A stretch of DNA of 27,206 bases from an uncultured Oscillospiraceae bacterium (GTDB lineage: Bacteria; Bacillota; Clostridia; Oscillospirales; Ruminococcaceae). Below the pieces are notes generated by a model, which was given only the letters and a program-made list of their open reading frames with translations, did not search any database and was not told where the DNA came from. The position numbers were made by a program, and so were the translations under genes. Below, one piece after another: positions 1 through 9,042 of this stretch. The DNA lies in the NCBI GenBank assembly GCA_934454435.1, contig CAKSGA010000018.1, positions 1-27,206 on the forward strand, given 5' to 3'. How positions within the stretch are numbered: position 1 is the stretch's first letter; the number at the start of each line of letters is the position of its first letter.

Positions 1-136
1 ACTCAGCCCCGGAGGCTTCAAAGCCCCTTGCGGTTTCCATGTAGCTGTCAGCTACTTTCTGGACGGTGTTGTAATCCCCTTTGAACAGGCGCACGCAGTT
101 TCCGTCCTTTATATCTATTGCCGGCAGTATTACCAT
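1..136 (-). CDS. hisA: HisA, ProFAR isomerase (5' part only, cut by window edge)
   Basis: The 45 visible codons start MVILPAIDIKDGNCVRL and continue to GFEASGAE. This is the N-terminal strand and phosphate-loop region of the HisA TIM barrel, including the first catalytic Asp in the PAIDIKDG motif. HisA isomerises ProFAR to PRFAR in histidine synthesis, just before the HisF/HisH synthase. The ATG at 136 has a GGAGG site eight bases upstream. It lies 46 bp after hisH and is read in the same direction, which fits the operon. The rest of the gene lies outside the window, so its integrity cannot be judged. HisF shares the fold but starts differently (typically with a RIIPCLD-type motif), so HisA is preferred. 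Confidence 0.9.
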   Translation of the reverse strand, partial: MVILPAIDIKDGNCVRLFKGDYNTVQKVADSYMETARGFEASGAE

Positions 137-156
137 TTTGTTTTCCTCCAGATATT

Positions 157-178
157 GCGTAAAAGTAAACTTTTACGC
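157..178 (-). repeat. Perfect inverted repeat between hisH and hisA
   Basis: GCGTAAAAGT and ACTTTTACGC form a perfect 10-bp inverted repeat with a 2-bp centre, giving an 8-bp stem and 6-nt loop in RNA. It sits between the hisH stop and the hisA ribosome site. There is no U-tract in the direction of transcription, so it is not a standard terminator. It could be a processing or mRNA-stability hairpin, or a protein site. Confidence 0.6.
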
Positions 179-182
179 TGAT

Positions 183-782
183 TTACAGCTCAGCGAAGCA
201 GCGAAGAATATCAAGCCCCGTGTTTCCGCTCTTTTCCGGGTGGAACTGAGCGCCGTAAACATTCCCGTTGAACACCAGCGCCGGGACCTTCATGCCGTAA
301 TCGCAGTATGCAGCAACATTCTTGCTGTCACATTCGGCAGCGAAACTGTGCACGAAATACACATACTCGCCCTCTTCACATCTGTCGAGAAGCCTGCACG
401 GCTCATTCTTTTCAAGGGAGTTCCAGCCGATCTGCGGAACGGGGAGATCACCCTCCGGGTGCATGAGCCTTACACTGCCGGGAATAAGTCCCAGACCGTC
501 TGTTTCGCCGAACTCATAACCCTTTTCAAACAGCATCTGCATTCCAAGGCAGATACCAAGCAGCGGCTTCCGCTGGACCTCCTCACGGATAACGCTCACC
601 AGTCCGCTTTCGTTGAGCATTCTCATGGCGTCCGGGAATGCTCCCACGCCGGGAAGTATCAGGCGGTCGGCGCTGCGGAGGTCATCGGCGCTGTTTGTGA
701 TCTTATTTTCAAGCCCGAGAAAGTCCAGGGCGTTCTTAACGCTGAACAGATTTCCTGCTCCATAGTCGATTATTGCGATCAT
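183..782 (-). CDS. hisH: HisH, glutaminase subunit of imidazole glycerol phosphate synthase
   Basis: This 199-residue protein has the usual HisH length and is a class I glutamine amidotransferase. The start MIAIIDYGAGNL is typical. The nucleophile Cys78 lies in GICLGMQ, and the other triad members His181 and Glu183 lie in QFHPEKS. In the family, HisH releases ammonia from glutamine and channels it to HisF, which makes imidazole glycerol phosphate and AICAR. The ATG at 782 follows a GGAAAA site. The gene lies 25 bp after hisB and 46 bp before hisA in the same direction. The long plus-strand reading frame over it is a shadow. Nothing looks damaged. Confidence 0.96.
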   Translation of the reverse strand: MIAIIDYGAGNLFSVKNALDFLGLENKITNSADDLRSADRLILPGVGAFPDAMRMLNESGLVSVIREEVQRKPLLGICLGMQMLFEKGYEFGETDGLGLIPGSVRLMHPEGDLPVPQIGWNSLEKNEPCRLLDRCEEGEYVYFVHSFAAECDSKNVAAYCDYGMKVPALVFNGNVYGAQFHPEKSGNTGLDILRCFAEL

Positions 783-807
783 TTTGTTTTCCTTTCGAGT
801 AGGTGTA

Positions 808-1392
808 TCACAGAACTCCTTTTGTGGAAACCACGGAGCCGTCCGAATTGCGCTTCACAGCCGCTTTCAGGGCATACGCCAGCGCCTTGAACAGCGCCTC
901 GATCCTGTGATGATCGTTAGAGCCATACTCACAGCGCAGGTGCAGGGTTATCCCCGCATTGAACGCCAGTGCCCGCATGAACTCCTCGGTCAGACAGGTG
1001 TCGAACTCCCCTACCCTCTCATTGGTGAACTGCGCATTGAACACCAGGAACGGCCGTCCGCTTATATCCAGCGAGCAGAACGCCAGCGACTCGTCCATCG
1101 GAATGAATGCACTGCCGTAGCGCATTATACCGGAACGGTCGCCGAGGGCTTCACGCAGAGCCATGCCGATCACGATACCGATATCCTCGGTGGTGTGATG
1201 GCCGTCAACGTACAGGTCGCCGTCGCACTTCACTGACAGAGAAAATCCGCCGTGTATCGCAAGAGCGGTCAGCATATGGTCAAGGAAGCCGATACCAGTA
1301 GCGATTTCTGCATGGGCTCCGCCGTCAAGGTCCAGCTTTACGGAGATATCCGTTTCTTTGGTTTTTCTGGTTATTTCAGCAGTTCTGTTCAT
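808..1392 (-). CDS. hisB: HisB, imidazoleglycerol-phosphate dehydratase
   Basis: This 194-residue single-domain dehydratase converts imidazole glycerol phosphate to imidazole acetol phosphate. The start MNRTAEITRKTKETDI and the metal-binding segments GFLDHMLTALAIHGG, DGHHTTEDIGI and SNDHHRIEALFKA are all visible. In the family these His and Glu residues hold the two catalytic manganese ions. There is no N-terminal HAD phosphatase domain, so this is not the bifunctional enterobacterial form. A separate histidinol-phosphatase would be needed, and none is seen in the window. It begins three bases after the hisD stop, indicating co-translation. Confidence 0.96.
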   Translation of the reverse strand: MNRTAEITRKTKETDISVKLDLDGGAHAEIATGIGFLDHMLTALAIHGGFSLSVKCDGDLYVDGHHTTEDIGIVIGMALREALGDRSGIMRYGSAFIPMDESLAFCSLDISGRPFLVFNAQFTNERVGEFDTCLTEEFMRALAFNAGITLHLRCEYGSNDHHRIEALFKALAYALKAAVKRNSDGSVVSTKGVL

Positions 1393-1395
1393 ATA

Positions 1396-2691
1396 TCAGC
1401 CCTCTTTACGAACCTTGATGGAGTTTGCATGAGCGGTCAGCTTTTCACGCTCTGCAATGAGAATGATGTCGTCTGCGGCGTCAAGAAGTGCGTCCCTGGT
1501 GTAGCATATGTAGCTGGAGCGCTTCACAAAGCTGTCCACGCCGAGGGGCGAGAAGAAACGTGCAGTGCCGCTGGTGGGAAGCACGTGGTTAGGTCCTGCA
1601 TAGTAATCGCCGAGGGGCTCGGGTGAATACTGACCCAGGAACAGCGAACCAACATTGTCTATCCTGCCGATGTACTCGGTGGGGTTCTCTGCAACGACTT
1701 CCATGTGCTCCGGAGCCAGCTTGTTTGCGAGCTCTATCGCATAATCCTTGTCCTCGCTGACGATGATCGCACCGTAGTTGGTCATGGAGTAGTCGATGAT
1801 GTCCTTTCTGGAAAGGTAAGCGGACTGGCGCTCGATCTCCGCACGGGTCTTTTCTGCGATGTCCATGCTGGTGGTTATCATGATCGCACTTGCGAGCTTA
1901 TCGTGCTCGGCCTGGGACATGAGATCAGCTGCGAGGTAGGTAGGATTTGCGGTTTCGTCAGCAAACACAAGTATCTCACTGGGACCTGCGAACATGTCGA
2001 TGTCAACAGTACCGTAAAGCAGCTTCTTTGCGGTAGCAACAAATATATTGCCCGGGCCGACTATCTTGGAAACTCTCGGTATCTCCTCGGTTCCGTAGGC
2101 GAGCGCAGCAACAGCCTGTGCGCCGCCTGCGAGATAGATCCTGTCAACGCCGCAGAGCGCAGCCGCAACCAGGATATCCTTGTTGGCTGTTCCGTCCTTG
2201 AGCGGAGGAGTTACCATGATTATCTCCTTAACGCCTGCGATCTTTGCGGGGATAGCGTTCATCAGCACGGAAGAGGGGTACGCCGCTGTGCCGCCGGGAA
2301 CGTAAAGACCCACACGGTCGAGCCCACGAACACGCTGACCCATGATAACGCCGTTTTCCTCGGTCACGCAGAAACCCTCACGCTTCTGCCTGTTGTGGAA
2401 TGCAGTGATGTTCTCGACAGCATTAAGCATTGCATTGACGAAATCCGGGCTCTTCTCGTTAGCTTCTGTCAGGGCGTCCTGGATCGCTTCGTCAGGAACT
2501 CTGTAATACTGGGCATTCGGGCAGTCGAATTTCGCTGTGTAGCTCTTTACCGCTGCGTCACCGTTTTCCTTAACGTCTGCAAGAATTGCACGTACAGTCT
2601 TTTCAACGTCAGCGTTCACCTGACCTGCACGCTTCTCGACTTCTGCGAGGAACTGCTTCTCCTCGCCGTCTGCCTTGATTATTCTTATCAT
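1396..2691 (-). CDS. hisD: HisD, histidinol dehydrogenase
   Basis: The 431-residue enzyme oxidises L-histidinol to L-histidine in two NAD-dependent steps, the last reactions of the pathway. Family landmarks are VGLYVPGGTAAYPSSVLM, the IVGPGNIFVATAK segment, the zinc and substrate region SQAEHDKLASA, the catalytic Glu-His pair in LAPEHMEV, and GPNHVLPTSGTARF. Length is normal. Two starts are possible: GTG at 2694 and ATG at 2691. The ATG is chosen because it overlaps the hisG stop as TGATG and lies eight bases from GAGGAG. The GTG would add one residue. The stop is three bases before hisB. Confidence 0.96.
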   Translation of the reverse strand: MIRIIKADGEEKQFLAEVEKRAGQVNADVEKTVRAILADVKENGDAAVKSYTAKFDCPNAQYYRVPDEAIQDALTEANEKSPDFVNAMLNAVENITAFHNRQKREGFCVTEENGVIMGQRVRGLDRVGLYVPGGTAAYPSSVLMNAIPAKIAGVKEIIMVTPPLKDGTANKDILVAAALCGVDRIYLAGGAQAVAALAYGTEEIPRVSKIVGPGNIFVATAKKLLYGTVDIDMFAGPSEILVFADETANPTYLAADLMSQAEHDKLASAIMITTSMDIAEKTRAEIERQSAYLSRKDIIDYSMTNYGAIIVSEDKDYAIELANKLAPEHMEVVAENPTEYIGRIDNVGSLFLGQYSPEPLGDYYAGPNHVLPTSGTARFFSPLGVDSFVKRSSYICYTRDALLDAADDIILIAEREKLTAHANSIKVRKEG

Positions 2692-3323
2692 CACAAATTC
2701 TCCTCTATCTGCTTGACTATCTCAGCGATACGCTGCTGTTTGAGCTTCATGCTTACCGTATTTACGATCAGCCGGGCGGAAATGGGGGCAACGTCCTCCC
2801 ATACCTCCAGACCGTTCTCCTTTAATGTCGTGCCAGTTTCAACGATATCAACGATACCGTCCGCCAGACCTACCAGCGGAGCAAGTTCCACGGAGCCCTC
2901 TATCTTTACGATGTCAACGTCCATGCCCTTGTTTTCAAAGAAGCTGCGGGTGACCTCCGGATACTTTGTCGCAACTGTCTTTACGCCGTAGCCCTCATAG
3001 AAGTTGCTGCCCTTCTTTCCGGCAAGGGCGAACTTGCACCTGCCGAAGCCGAGGTCGCTTATCTCAAAGAACTTTCCGCCGTGCTCCATTATCGTATCCT
3101 TGCCGACAACGCCGATATCGCACACGCCATGCTCGACATACGTGATAACGTCCGCCGCCTTTGCAAGAACGACCTCAATGTCCTCGCCGGGAATGTTAAG
3201 AATGAGCCGCCTGCCCTTTTCACGGAGCTCCGTAACGTCATACCCTATCTTATCAAGAAGGTCTACTGTCTTGTTTTCAAGTCTGCCCTTCGTGAGAGCT
3301 ATCCTGATGGTCTTGTTCTTCAT
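2691..3323 (-). CDS. hisG: HisG, ATP phosphoribosyltransferase catalytic subunit (short form)
   Basis: The 210-residue protein starts with IRIALTKGRLENKTVDLLDKIG, and carries the PRPP-binding loop ADGIVDIVETGTTLKENGL near residues 154-172. It catalyses the first committed step, ATP plus PRPP giving phosphoribosyl-ATP. The protein lacks the C-terminal regulatory domain of long HisG. In the family, the short form is active only as a hetero-octamer with HisZ, and hisZ is indeed the next gene upstream. The ATG at 3323 follows a GGAGG site by eight bases. The stop overlaps the hisD start by one base. Confidence 0.96.
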   Translation of the reverse strand: MKNKTIRIALTKGRLENKTVDLLDKIGYDVTELREKGRRLILNIPGEDIEVVLAKAADVITYVEHGVCDIGVVGKDTIMEHGGKFFEISDLGFGRCKFALAGKKGSNFYEGYGVKTVATKYPEVTRSFFENKGMDVDIVKIEGSVELAPLVGLADGIVDIVETGTTLKENGLEVWEDVAPISARLIVNTVSMKLKQQRIAEIVKQIEENL

Positions 3324-3326
3324 GCT

Positions 3327-4523
3327 TCAGACCTCCTTTGTGGTGACTGCGGAATTTGTTCCGACAATGTCCATGCGCTTTATGCCATGAGCCTTTGCGT
3401 ACGCTGCGGCTTCGTCTGCTGTGGCAAACAGCGAATTGAACACCGTCAGCCCGCTTTCTATCAGCTCCCTGCAATGATTGAGCGCAGAGATCTCAAAGCC
3501 AGGCTCACTGAACACCAGCACATCGACCGGCTTGCTGAGCGGCTCGCTGTTGTTCCTGAGGAACACCTTTGCAGCAGCTTCGACATTTACCGCAAATCCC
3601 ACTGCAGCAGCATTCCTGCCGAAATCACCGAGCAGGTCGTCGTAACGGCCGCCTGAAAGCACCGGCAGTCCGTAGCCCTCTACGTAGCCCCTGAACAGGA
3701 TACCTGTATAGTAGTTCTTCTTGTGGGCAAGTCCCAGGTCTACCTTTATTCTGCCGGAATACCCCATGGAGCAGAGCGCCTCATACGTAGCCCGCAGGCT
3801 GTTCAGCTTTGTGCGGAGCTCCTTGCTGTACATGTACTTTTCCGCCTGGCTGAACACTTCGCTCTCACCGAAAAGGGACGGCAGAGCACGCACAGCTTCC
3901 GCAGCGGAACCGCTGATACCCTCCAGTGCTTCATTGAGCGCCGGGAAATTCTTGCTCTCGATAAGGGAATGTATCTGCTCGGACTTTTCTTCGGGCAGGT
4001 TGAGATCCTCGACCACCGTCTGGAAAATGCCGCTCTCGCCTATCTCCAGGCGGAAATCCTCGTCTACTGCAAACAGAGCCTGCGCAGCCAGGGAAAGAGC
4101 CTCGTAATCCGCAGCGGTACGCTCACCGCCGAGGATCTCAATTCCGCTCTGGGTAAACTCGTCGTCACGGCCGCTGTTCTTGGGGTTCACCATGAAAATA
4201 CTCTGATTATAATAGAGCTTCAGCGGCAGTTTCTCTTCACGTAGTCTTGTCGCTGCAAGTCTTGCTATCGGCATTGTATTATCCGGGCGGAGTACCATCA
4301 GACGGTTCTTGCCGTCCACCAGCTTGTACATGGTTTCCGGCGGGAAATACCTGGTCTTGCTGTTGAACACATCATAGAATTCAAGCCCCGGGGTGATAAC
4401 CTCGGAATAGCCGTATGCCGTAAATATCTTTCTCAGCTTCTCCTGAATGCTGCGCTTGGCAAGGCACTCGTCAAAAAGCTGGTCCCGGGTCCCCTCCGGG
4501 GTGAGCAGATCGTATCTCTTCAC
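3327..4523 (-). CDS. hisZ: HisZ, ATP phosphoribosyltransferase regulatory subunit
   Basis: The 398-residue protein starts MKRYDLLTPEGTRDQLFDECL and follows the class II histidyl-tRNA-synthetase fold: PGLEFYDVF, the motif-2-like LMVLRPDNTMPIARLAATRLR, and GGRYDDLLGDFGR near residues 291-303. In the family HisZ lacks synthetase activity. It completes the short HisG and carries histidine feedback control. It is first in the operon, three bases before hisG. The start is GTG at 4523, with AGGA eight bases upstream. A nearby ATG at 4530 is out of frame and too close to the ribosome site. A true HisS is less likely given the gene order and lack of an anticodon-binding tail of normal form. Confidence 0.93.
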   Translation of the reverse strand: MKRYDLLTPEGTRDQLFDECLAKRSIQEKLRKIFTAYGYSEVITPGLEFYDVFNSKTRYFPPETMYKLVDGKNRLMVLRPDNTMPIARLAATRLREEKLPLKLYYNQSIFMVNPKNSGRDDEFTQSGIEILGGERTAADYEALSLAAQALFAVDEDFRLEIGESGIFQTVVEDLNLPEEKSEQIHSLIESKNFPALNEALEGISGSAAEAVRALPSLFGESEVFSQAEKYMYSKELRTKLNSLRATYEALCSMGYSGRIKVDLGLAHKKNYYTGILFRGYVEGYGLPVLSGGRYDDLLGDFGRNAAAVGFAVNVEAAAKVFLRNNSEPLSKPVDVLVFSEPGFEISALNHCRELIESGLTVFNSLFATADEAAAYAKAHGIKRMDIVGTNSAVTTKEV

Positions 4524-4546
4524 TTTTCATTTCCTCGCTTTAGTGT

Positions 4547-4576
4547 AGTAATGTGGTATCACGCTATCATATTACT
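4547..4576. promoter_or_regulatory. 30-bp imperfect palindrome at the his transcription start
   Basis: AGTAAT at 4547 is mirrored by ATTACT at 4576. Ten of the twelve outer positions pair across the centre. The site begins six bases downstream of the -10 box and spans roughly +1 to +30 of the hisZ transcript. That is where a repressor would block initiation or elongation. The transcript could also fold here into a hairpin. The binding protein is unknown. Confidence 0.55.
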
Positions 4577-4581
4577 CTAAC

Positions 4582-4610
4582 AGTATAGCACATTAAAGTG
4601 GCATTGTCAA
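4582..4610 (-). promoter_or_regulatory. Sigma-A promoter of the his operon
   Basis: On the minus strand, TTGACA (4605-4610) is separated by exactly 17 bp from TATACT (4582-4587), with an upstream TGC that makes an extended -10. The start should lie near 4575, leaving a 5' leader of about 50 nt to the hisZ GTG. Just upstream at 4617-4639 is a nested inverted repeat containing ATTTTGGCAAAAT, which may be a second protein site. Confidence 0.85.
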
Positions 4611-4668
4611 TAAGAGGTGCATATTTTGGCAAAATGCACAGTCCTGATCAACAATGCCGTCATTATTA

Positions 4669-7600
4669 TCACATATCGAACAACGACATCTGGGCAGAAT
4701 TGGGGATATCTCCGAAAACTCCCATCTCACGCATTTTATCTATGACGGTGCTGTTAAGTCCGCTCTGCTGCTGAATATCGTCAATGCACATGTAGTTTCC
4801 TGCGTCAATGACTTCTTTCAGCTTGAACGCCGCATTTGCACCGCAGCCTGCAATAGAAAGGTACGGCATGCGGAGCTTTCCGTCCTCGATGTGATAAGTC
4901 GAAGCACCGGACAGCTTTGCGTCCACCGGAAGAACTCCGATACCACGGCACATCATCTCGTTTATCAGAAGAAGTGCGTCCAGTGTGCCCTTTTCCTTTA
5001 CGCCGATGTTCTGCATTCCCTGGAGCTCCTTGATGCGTGCCTTTACGGCGTCCTTGCCCTTTAACACAACATCAAGCTCGATATTTTCAGTATGCTTTGT
5101 AAGCGTTGCTGCGTAGAATTCGCAGGGGCGGTTTATCTTGAACCAGCACAGCTTTACCGCAGAAGTCACATACGCCGCCGCATGCGCTTTCGGGAACATG
5201 TACTTGATCTTCTTACAGCTCTCTACATACCAGTCTGGGACGTTGTTGTCCTTGAACGCCTGATATATCGTGTCATCAAACAGTTTGGTCGCATTTCCCT
5301 TTCGGGTTATCTCCATTATTTTGAATGCAAGACTCGGTTCTACCCCCTTATGAAGCAGGTAGACCATGATGTTATCACGTGTTCCGATAACTTCGGAAAT
5401 CGTACAGGTGCCGTTCTTGATGAGGTCCTGCGCATTGCCCAGCCATACGTCTGTTCCGTGGGACAGACCGGAGATCTGAAGCAGGTCGGAAAAGTTCTTG
5501 GGCTTTGCGTCCTGAAGCATCTGCATTGCGAACGGCGTACCGAACTCGGGTATGCCATAGGTCCCGCAGGGTGCGAATATATCCTCGGGGGTAACACCGA
5601 GGGGTTCTGTGGAAACGAACAGGTCATATATCGCACGGTCCGTTGTTGAAACGTCTGCGATCTTCATGCCGGTCATATCCTCGAGGTGCTTGTACAGGGT
5701 AGGCACATCGTGGCCGAGCTCGTCGAGCTTCAATATAGTATCGTGAAGCGCATGGAAGTCGAAGTGGGTGGTTATCATGTCGCTGTCGGTCTTATCTGCC
5801 GGGTGCTGTACCGGGGTGAAGTCATACACCTCGTAATCGTTAGGAACAACGACCATTCCGCCCGGGTGCTGGGAAGTCGTGCGCTTTACGCCGGTGCATC
5901 CGATGGAAAGACGCTCCATCTCAGCGTTGTTGAACTCGATGCCACGTTCCTCACAGTACTTCTTTACAAAGCCGTATGCGGTCTTGTCCTGGACTGCGGA
6001 GATCGTACCCGCCTTGAACACGTGGTCCTTACCGAAGAGCTCTTCAGTGTAGCGGTGTACCTTGCCCTGGACTTCCCCGGAGAAGTTCAGGTCGATATCC
6101 GGCGCCTTATCTCCCTTGAAGCCAAGGAACGTTTCAAACGGGATATCATGACCGTCACGTATCATGTCTATGCCGCAGTTCGGGCAGTTCTTCTGCGGGA
6201 GGTCAAAACCTGATCCCACGGAGCCGTCCGTCACGAACTCATTGTAACGGCACTTCGGGCAGCGGTAATGCGGAGCCAGGGGGTTTACCTCAGAGATACC
6301 TGACATTATCGCAACGAACGAAGAACCTACCGAACCTCTGGAGCCGACCAGGTAGCCATTGTCCTCGGAGTACTTTACCAGCTTCTGGGCGATCATGTAG
6401 AGCACCGAGAAGCCGTACTTTATGATCGCATCAAGCTCTTTCTGGAGGCGCTTTGTAACTATCTCAGGTATCTTGTCCTGATAGCCGTACCAGTTCATAG
6501 CCCTTGTCCAGCAGAGGTCCTGAAGCTCCTGCTCGGCGCCCTCGATGGACGGCGTATAGGTTCCCTTAGGAATAGGGCGGATATCCTCTACCATGTCTGC
6601 TATGGCGTTGGTGTTGGTTATTACGACCTCTTTCGCCTTTTCCTCGCCGAGATAGCTGAATTCCTCCAGCATCTCGTCAGTAGTACGGAGATACAGCGGC
6701 GCCTGATTATCAGCGTCCTTGAAGCCCTGACCCGCCTGGAGAATTTTACGGAAAATCCCGTCCTCCTTGTTCATGAAGTGAACGTCGCAGGTAGCTACGA
6801 CCGGCTTGCCCAGCTTCTCACCGAGCTTCACTATGCGTCTGTTGAGCTGCCGCAGACCCTCGTCGTCTGCGACCCTGCCCTCACGTACAAGAAACTCATT
6901 ATTGGCGATAGGCTGTATCTCAAGATAGTCGTATATCGAAGCGATCTCCTCGATCTGCTCCTGAGATTTACCGTCAAGAATTGCCCGGAAAAGCTCGCCC
7001 GCCTCACAGGCGCTTCCGACTATCAGACCCTCACGGTGCTTCTGGAGCTCGGACAGCGGGACACGGGGCTTACGGTAGAAGTAATTCAGGTTGGAATATG
7101 AAACCAGCTTGTAAAGGTTCTTCAGACCGACCTGGTTCTTTACCAGGATGATCATGTGGTAGGTGGGCTGCTTCTTTACGTCCACATCGCCGAGAATTCT
7201 GTTGAAGTCACCGAACTTCTCCAGCGAATGTCCCTTGCAGGAAACGTTCACCAGTGAAATGAATATCCTGGACAGCATCTCAGCATCGTCGATCGCACGG
7301 TGATGGTTGAAGTCGCCCAGCTTGAATTCCTTTGCAACGGTGTCCAGCTTGAAGTTTTTCAGGTGCGGCAGCGCAGCACGGCTGAGTTTCAGCGTGTCAA
7401 CGTATCTGATGTCATAAGTAAGTCCCTGGCGCCCGCAGCCTGTCTTGATGAAAGATGTATCGAAATCAGCGTTATGGGCAACAAGCACACCCTTGCCGGC
7501 GAACTTTATGAAATTCTCGAGGGCTTCCTTTTCAGAGGGAGCATTCTCGACCATTTCATCTGTGATACCAGTGAGCTCAGTTATGTTTGCAGGGATCTCC

Positions 7601-9015
7601 CTTTCAGGGTTCACGAAAGTCTGGAAGCGCTCCACGACCTCCATATTGCGCAGCTTTACCGCACCGATTTCGGTTATCCTGTCAAGCTCACGGCTGAGTC
7701 CTGTGGTTTCTATATCGAAAACGATAACGTCATCATTGACGGAGCACTCATTGCAGCCGGAAACCAGCGCACCCGAGTCGTTCACGAAATACGCTTCCAT
7801 ACCGTATATTATCTTGAACTCGCCGCCGTCCTTGCGTATCTTTTCAACGGTGTTCATTGCTTCGGGATACGCCTGTACATTGCCATGGTCGGTTATGGCT
7901 ATCGCCTTGTGACCCCATGCATACGCCTGCTTTACAAGGTCCCCGGCAGGAGTTACGGCGTCCATATCCGACATCGTGGTATGAAGGTGCAGTTCTACAC
8001 GCTTTTCTTCCGCCTTGTCCTGGCGCTTCTTGGTCTTGATGGAAGCTATGGACCACGGGCGGACATTCAGGCACTTTGCAAATGTATCGAACTCAAACTT
8101 GCCGCTGACGATGATAGCCTTGCCGGGCTTGACATTGCTCTTTATTATGTCGCTGTTTTCAGTGGGGGTGATTATCTTGAGTATCTCAGAGGAAGTCTTG
8201 TCCGAGAAATAAGCGGTGAAAATGAACGTGTTGCCATCTCTGGAAGTCTTTTCGTCAGTCTTGAACACCTCGCCCCAGAGAGTCACCTCATCGCCCTCTC
8301 CAAAGCTCTCGGACATTTTCAGCGGAGCCTCGCTTATACCCTTGCCGTAGAACAGGCTCGCAGTGCTGTCGATCACTTCGGACTCGAACGGGAGCTTTAT
8401 CTCCTTTGGCTCCTTAAGAACGGAAGCGCCACGTCTTGCGCCTTTTCCACCGCCGCCCTGATACTTGTTCTCAGCGGGAGCGGGCGCCGGAGTATACGGA
8501 ACCACCTGCACCGGCGGTCGCTCCTCCGACTTCATGTACTCCTCCATGTTGACCTCTGACACACCGGTGAAATCAACATGTATCGCCTTTTTGAAGAAAC
8601 CGGCGACCATTCGCTCAATAGAGGTATTTATCTCCATCTGCATGAGCATGTCACGTCCGCCGTGTTTCAGCGAGATCTCGCAGTTCTCGCCATCGTCGTT
8701 TATCTCCGCATTGTCGAGATAGCCGTTGACAGCGCCGTTGCGGTCCTTGAGTATAGCCATTATCTCGCTGATGTAATCCGGGGAATACAGCGACTCCGGA
8801 TAGCTCGGATATATCCGGACCCTTGACCCGCCGGCTGCCGAGGATATCTGGCCCTCAGCAGCAAGAATTTCAGCTGCGGTGCAGAGGTCGTCCATTCCCA
8901 GGTTGATAAGTATCTCGTTTTTCTGCTCGGTGTATACGATCTTCAGGACTGTTCCGGCGGCTGCGTTTTCCGGCAGGGTCAGTCCGTCAAAAAGCTCACT
9001 TAATTTTGCAGGCAT
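4669..9015 (-). CDS. polC: PolC, DNA polymerase III alpha subunit with 3'-5' exonuclease
   Basis: The 1448-residue protein is the low-GC Gram-positive replicative polymerase. Domains in order: an N-terminal region, a Gly/Pro-rich linker near 170-195, an OB fold near 235-330, and a PHP domain starting VELHLHTTMSD near 340. A DEDDh exonuclease is inserted in the PHP domain (FDIETTGL near 432, AHNADFD near 513, HHRAIDDAE near 570). The polymerase core has GSRGSVGSSF near 890, a four-Cys zinc site CPKC...CPNC near 917-946, and catalytic PDIDLNFSGE near 970. The acidic exonuclease residues are present, so proofreading looks intact. Length matches the family. The ATG at 9015 lies nine bases after GAAGGA. 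It is last in the pyrH-polC cluster, 27 bp after ispG. Confidence 0.98.
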   Translation of the reverse strand: MPAKLSELFDGLTLPENAAAGTVLKIVYTEQKNEILINLGMDDLCTAAEILAAEGQISSAAGGSRVRIYPSYPESLYSPDYISEIMAILKDRNGAVNGYLDNAEINDDGENCEISLKHGGRDMLMQMEINTSIERMVAGFFKKAIHVDFTGVSEVNMEEYMKSEERPPVQVVPYTPAPAPAENKYQGGGGKGARRGASVLKEPKEIKLPFESEVIDSTASLFYGKGISEAPLKMSESFGEGDEVTLWGEVFKTDEKTSRDGNTFIFTAYFSDKTSSEILKIITPTENSDIIKSNVKPGKAIIVSGKFEFDTFAKCLNVRPWSIASIKTKKRQDKAEEKRVELHLHTTMSDMDAVTPAGDLVKQAYAWGHKAIAITDHGNVQAYPEAMNTVEKIRKDGGEFKIIYGMEAYFVNDSGALVSGCNECSVNDDVIVFDIETTGLSRELDRITEIGAVKLRNMEVVERFQTFVNPEREIPANITELTGITDEMVENAPSEKEALENFIKFAGKGVLVAHNADFDTSFIKTGCGRQGLTYDIRYVDTLKLSRAALPHLKNFKLDTVAKEFKLGDFNHHRAIDDAEMLSRIFISLVNVSCKGHSLEKFGDFNRILGDVDVKKQPTYHMIILVKNQVGLKNLYKLVSYSNLNYFYRKPRVPLSELQKHREGLIVGSACEAGELFRAILDGKSQEQIEEIASIYDYLEIQPIANNEFLVREGRVADDEGLRQLNRRIVKLGEKLGKPVVATCDVHFMNKEDGIFRKILQAGQGFKDADNQAPLYLRTTDEMLEEFSYLGEEKAKEVVITNTNAIADMVEDIRPIPKGTYTPSIEGAEQELQDLCWTRAMNWYGYQDKIPEIVTKRLQKELDAIIKYGFSVLYMIAQKLVKYSEDNGYLVGSRGSVGSSFVAIMSGISEVNPLAPHYRCPKCRYNEFVTDGSVGSGFDLPQKNCPNCGIDMIRDGHDIPFETFLGFKGDKAPDIDLNFSGEVQGKVHRYTEELFGKDHVFKAGTISAVQDKTAYGFVKKYCEERGIEFNNAEMERLSIGCTGVKRTTSQHPGGMVVVPNDYEVYDFTPVQHPADKTDSDMITTHFDFHALHDTILKLDELGHDVPTLYKHLEDMTGMKIADVSTTDRAIYDLFVSTEPLGVTPEDIFAPCGTYGIPEFGTPFAMQMLQDAKPKNFSDLLQISGLSHGTDVWLGNAQDLIKNGTCTISEVIGTRDNIMVYLLHKGVEPSLAFKIMEITRKGNATKLFDDTIYQAFKDNNVPDWYVESCKKIKYMFPKAHAAAYVTSAVKLCWFKINRPCEFYAATLTKHTENIELDVVLKGKDAVKARIKELQGMQNIGVKEKGTLDALLLINEMMCRGIGVLPVDAKLSGASTYHIEDGKLRMPYLSIAGCGANAAFKLKEVIDAGNYMCIDDIQQQSGLNSTVIDKMREMGVFGDIPNSAQMSLFDM

Positions 9016-9042
9016 TTATATTGATCCTTCCTCATTGACTGC

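Noticed and set aside
1705..2991. Open frame of 428 codons on the plus strand opposite hisD and hisG
   Set aside because: It covers two clear his genes on the other strand and resembles no family.
3327..4523. Histidyl-tRNA synthetase HisS
   Set aside because: Position ahead of a short hisG, the reduced length and the his operon context fit HisZ.
7300..8559. Open frame of 419 codons on the plus strand opposite polC
   Set aside because: It is a shadow of the PolC PHP/exonuclease coding region, with low-complexity, non-family protein sequence.
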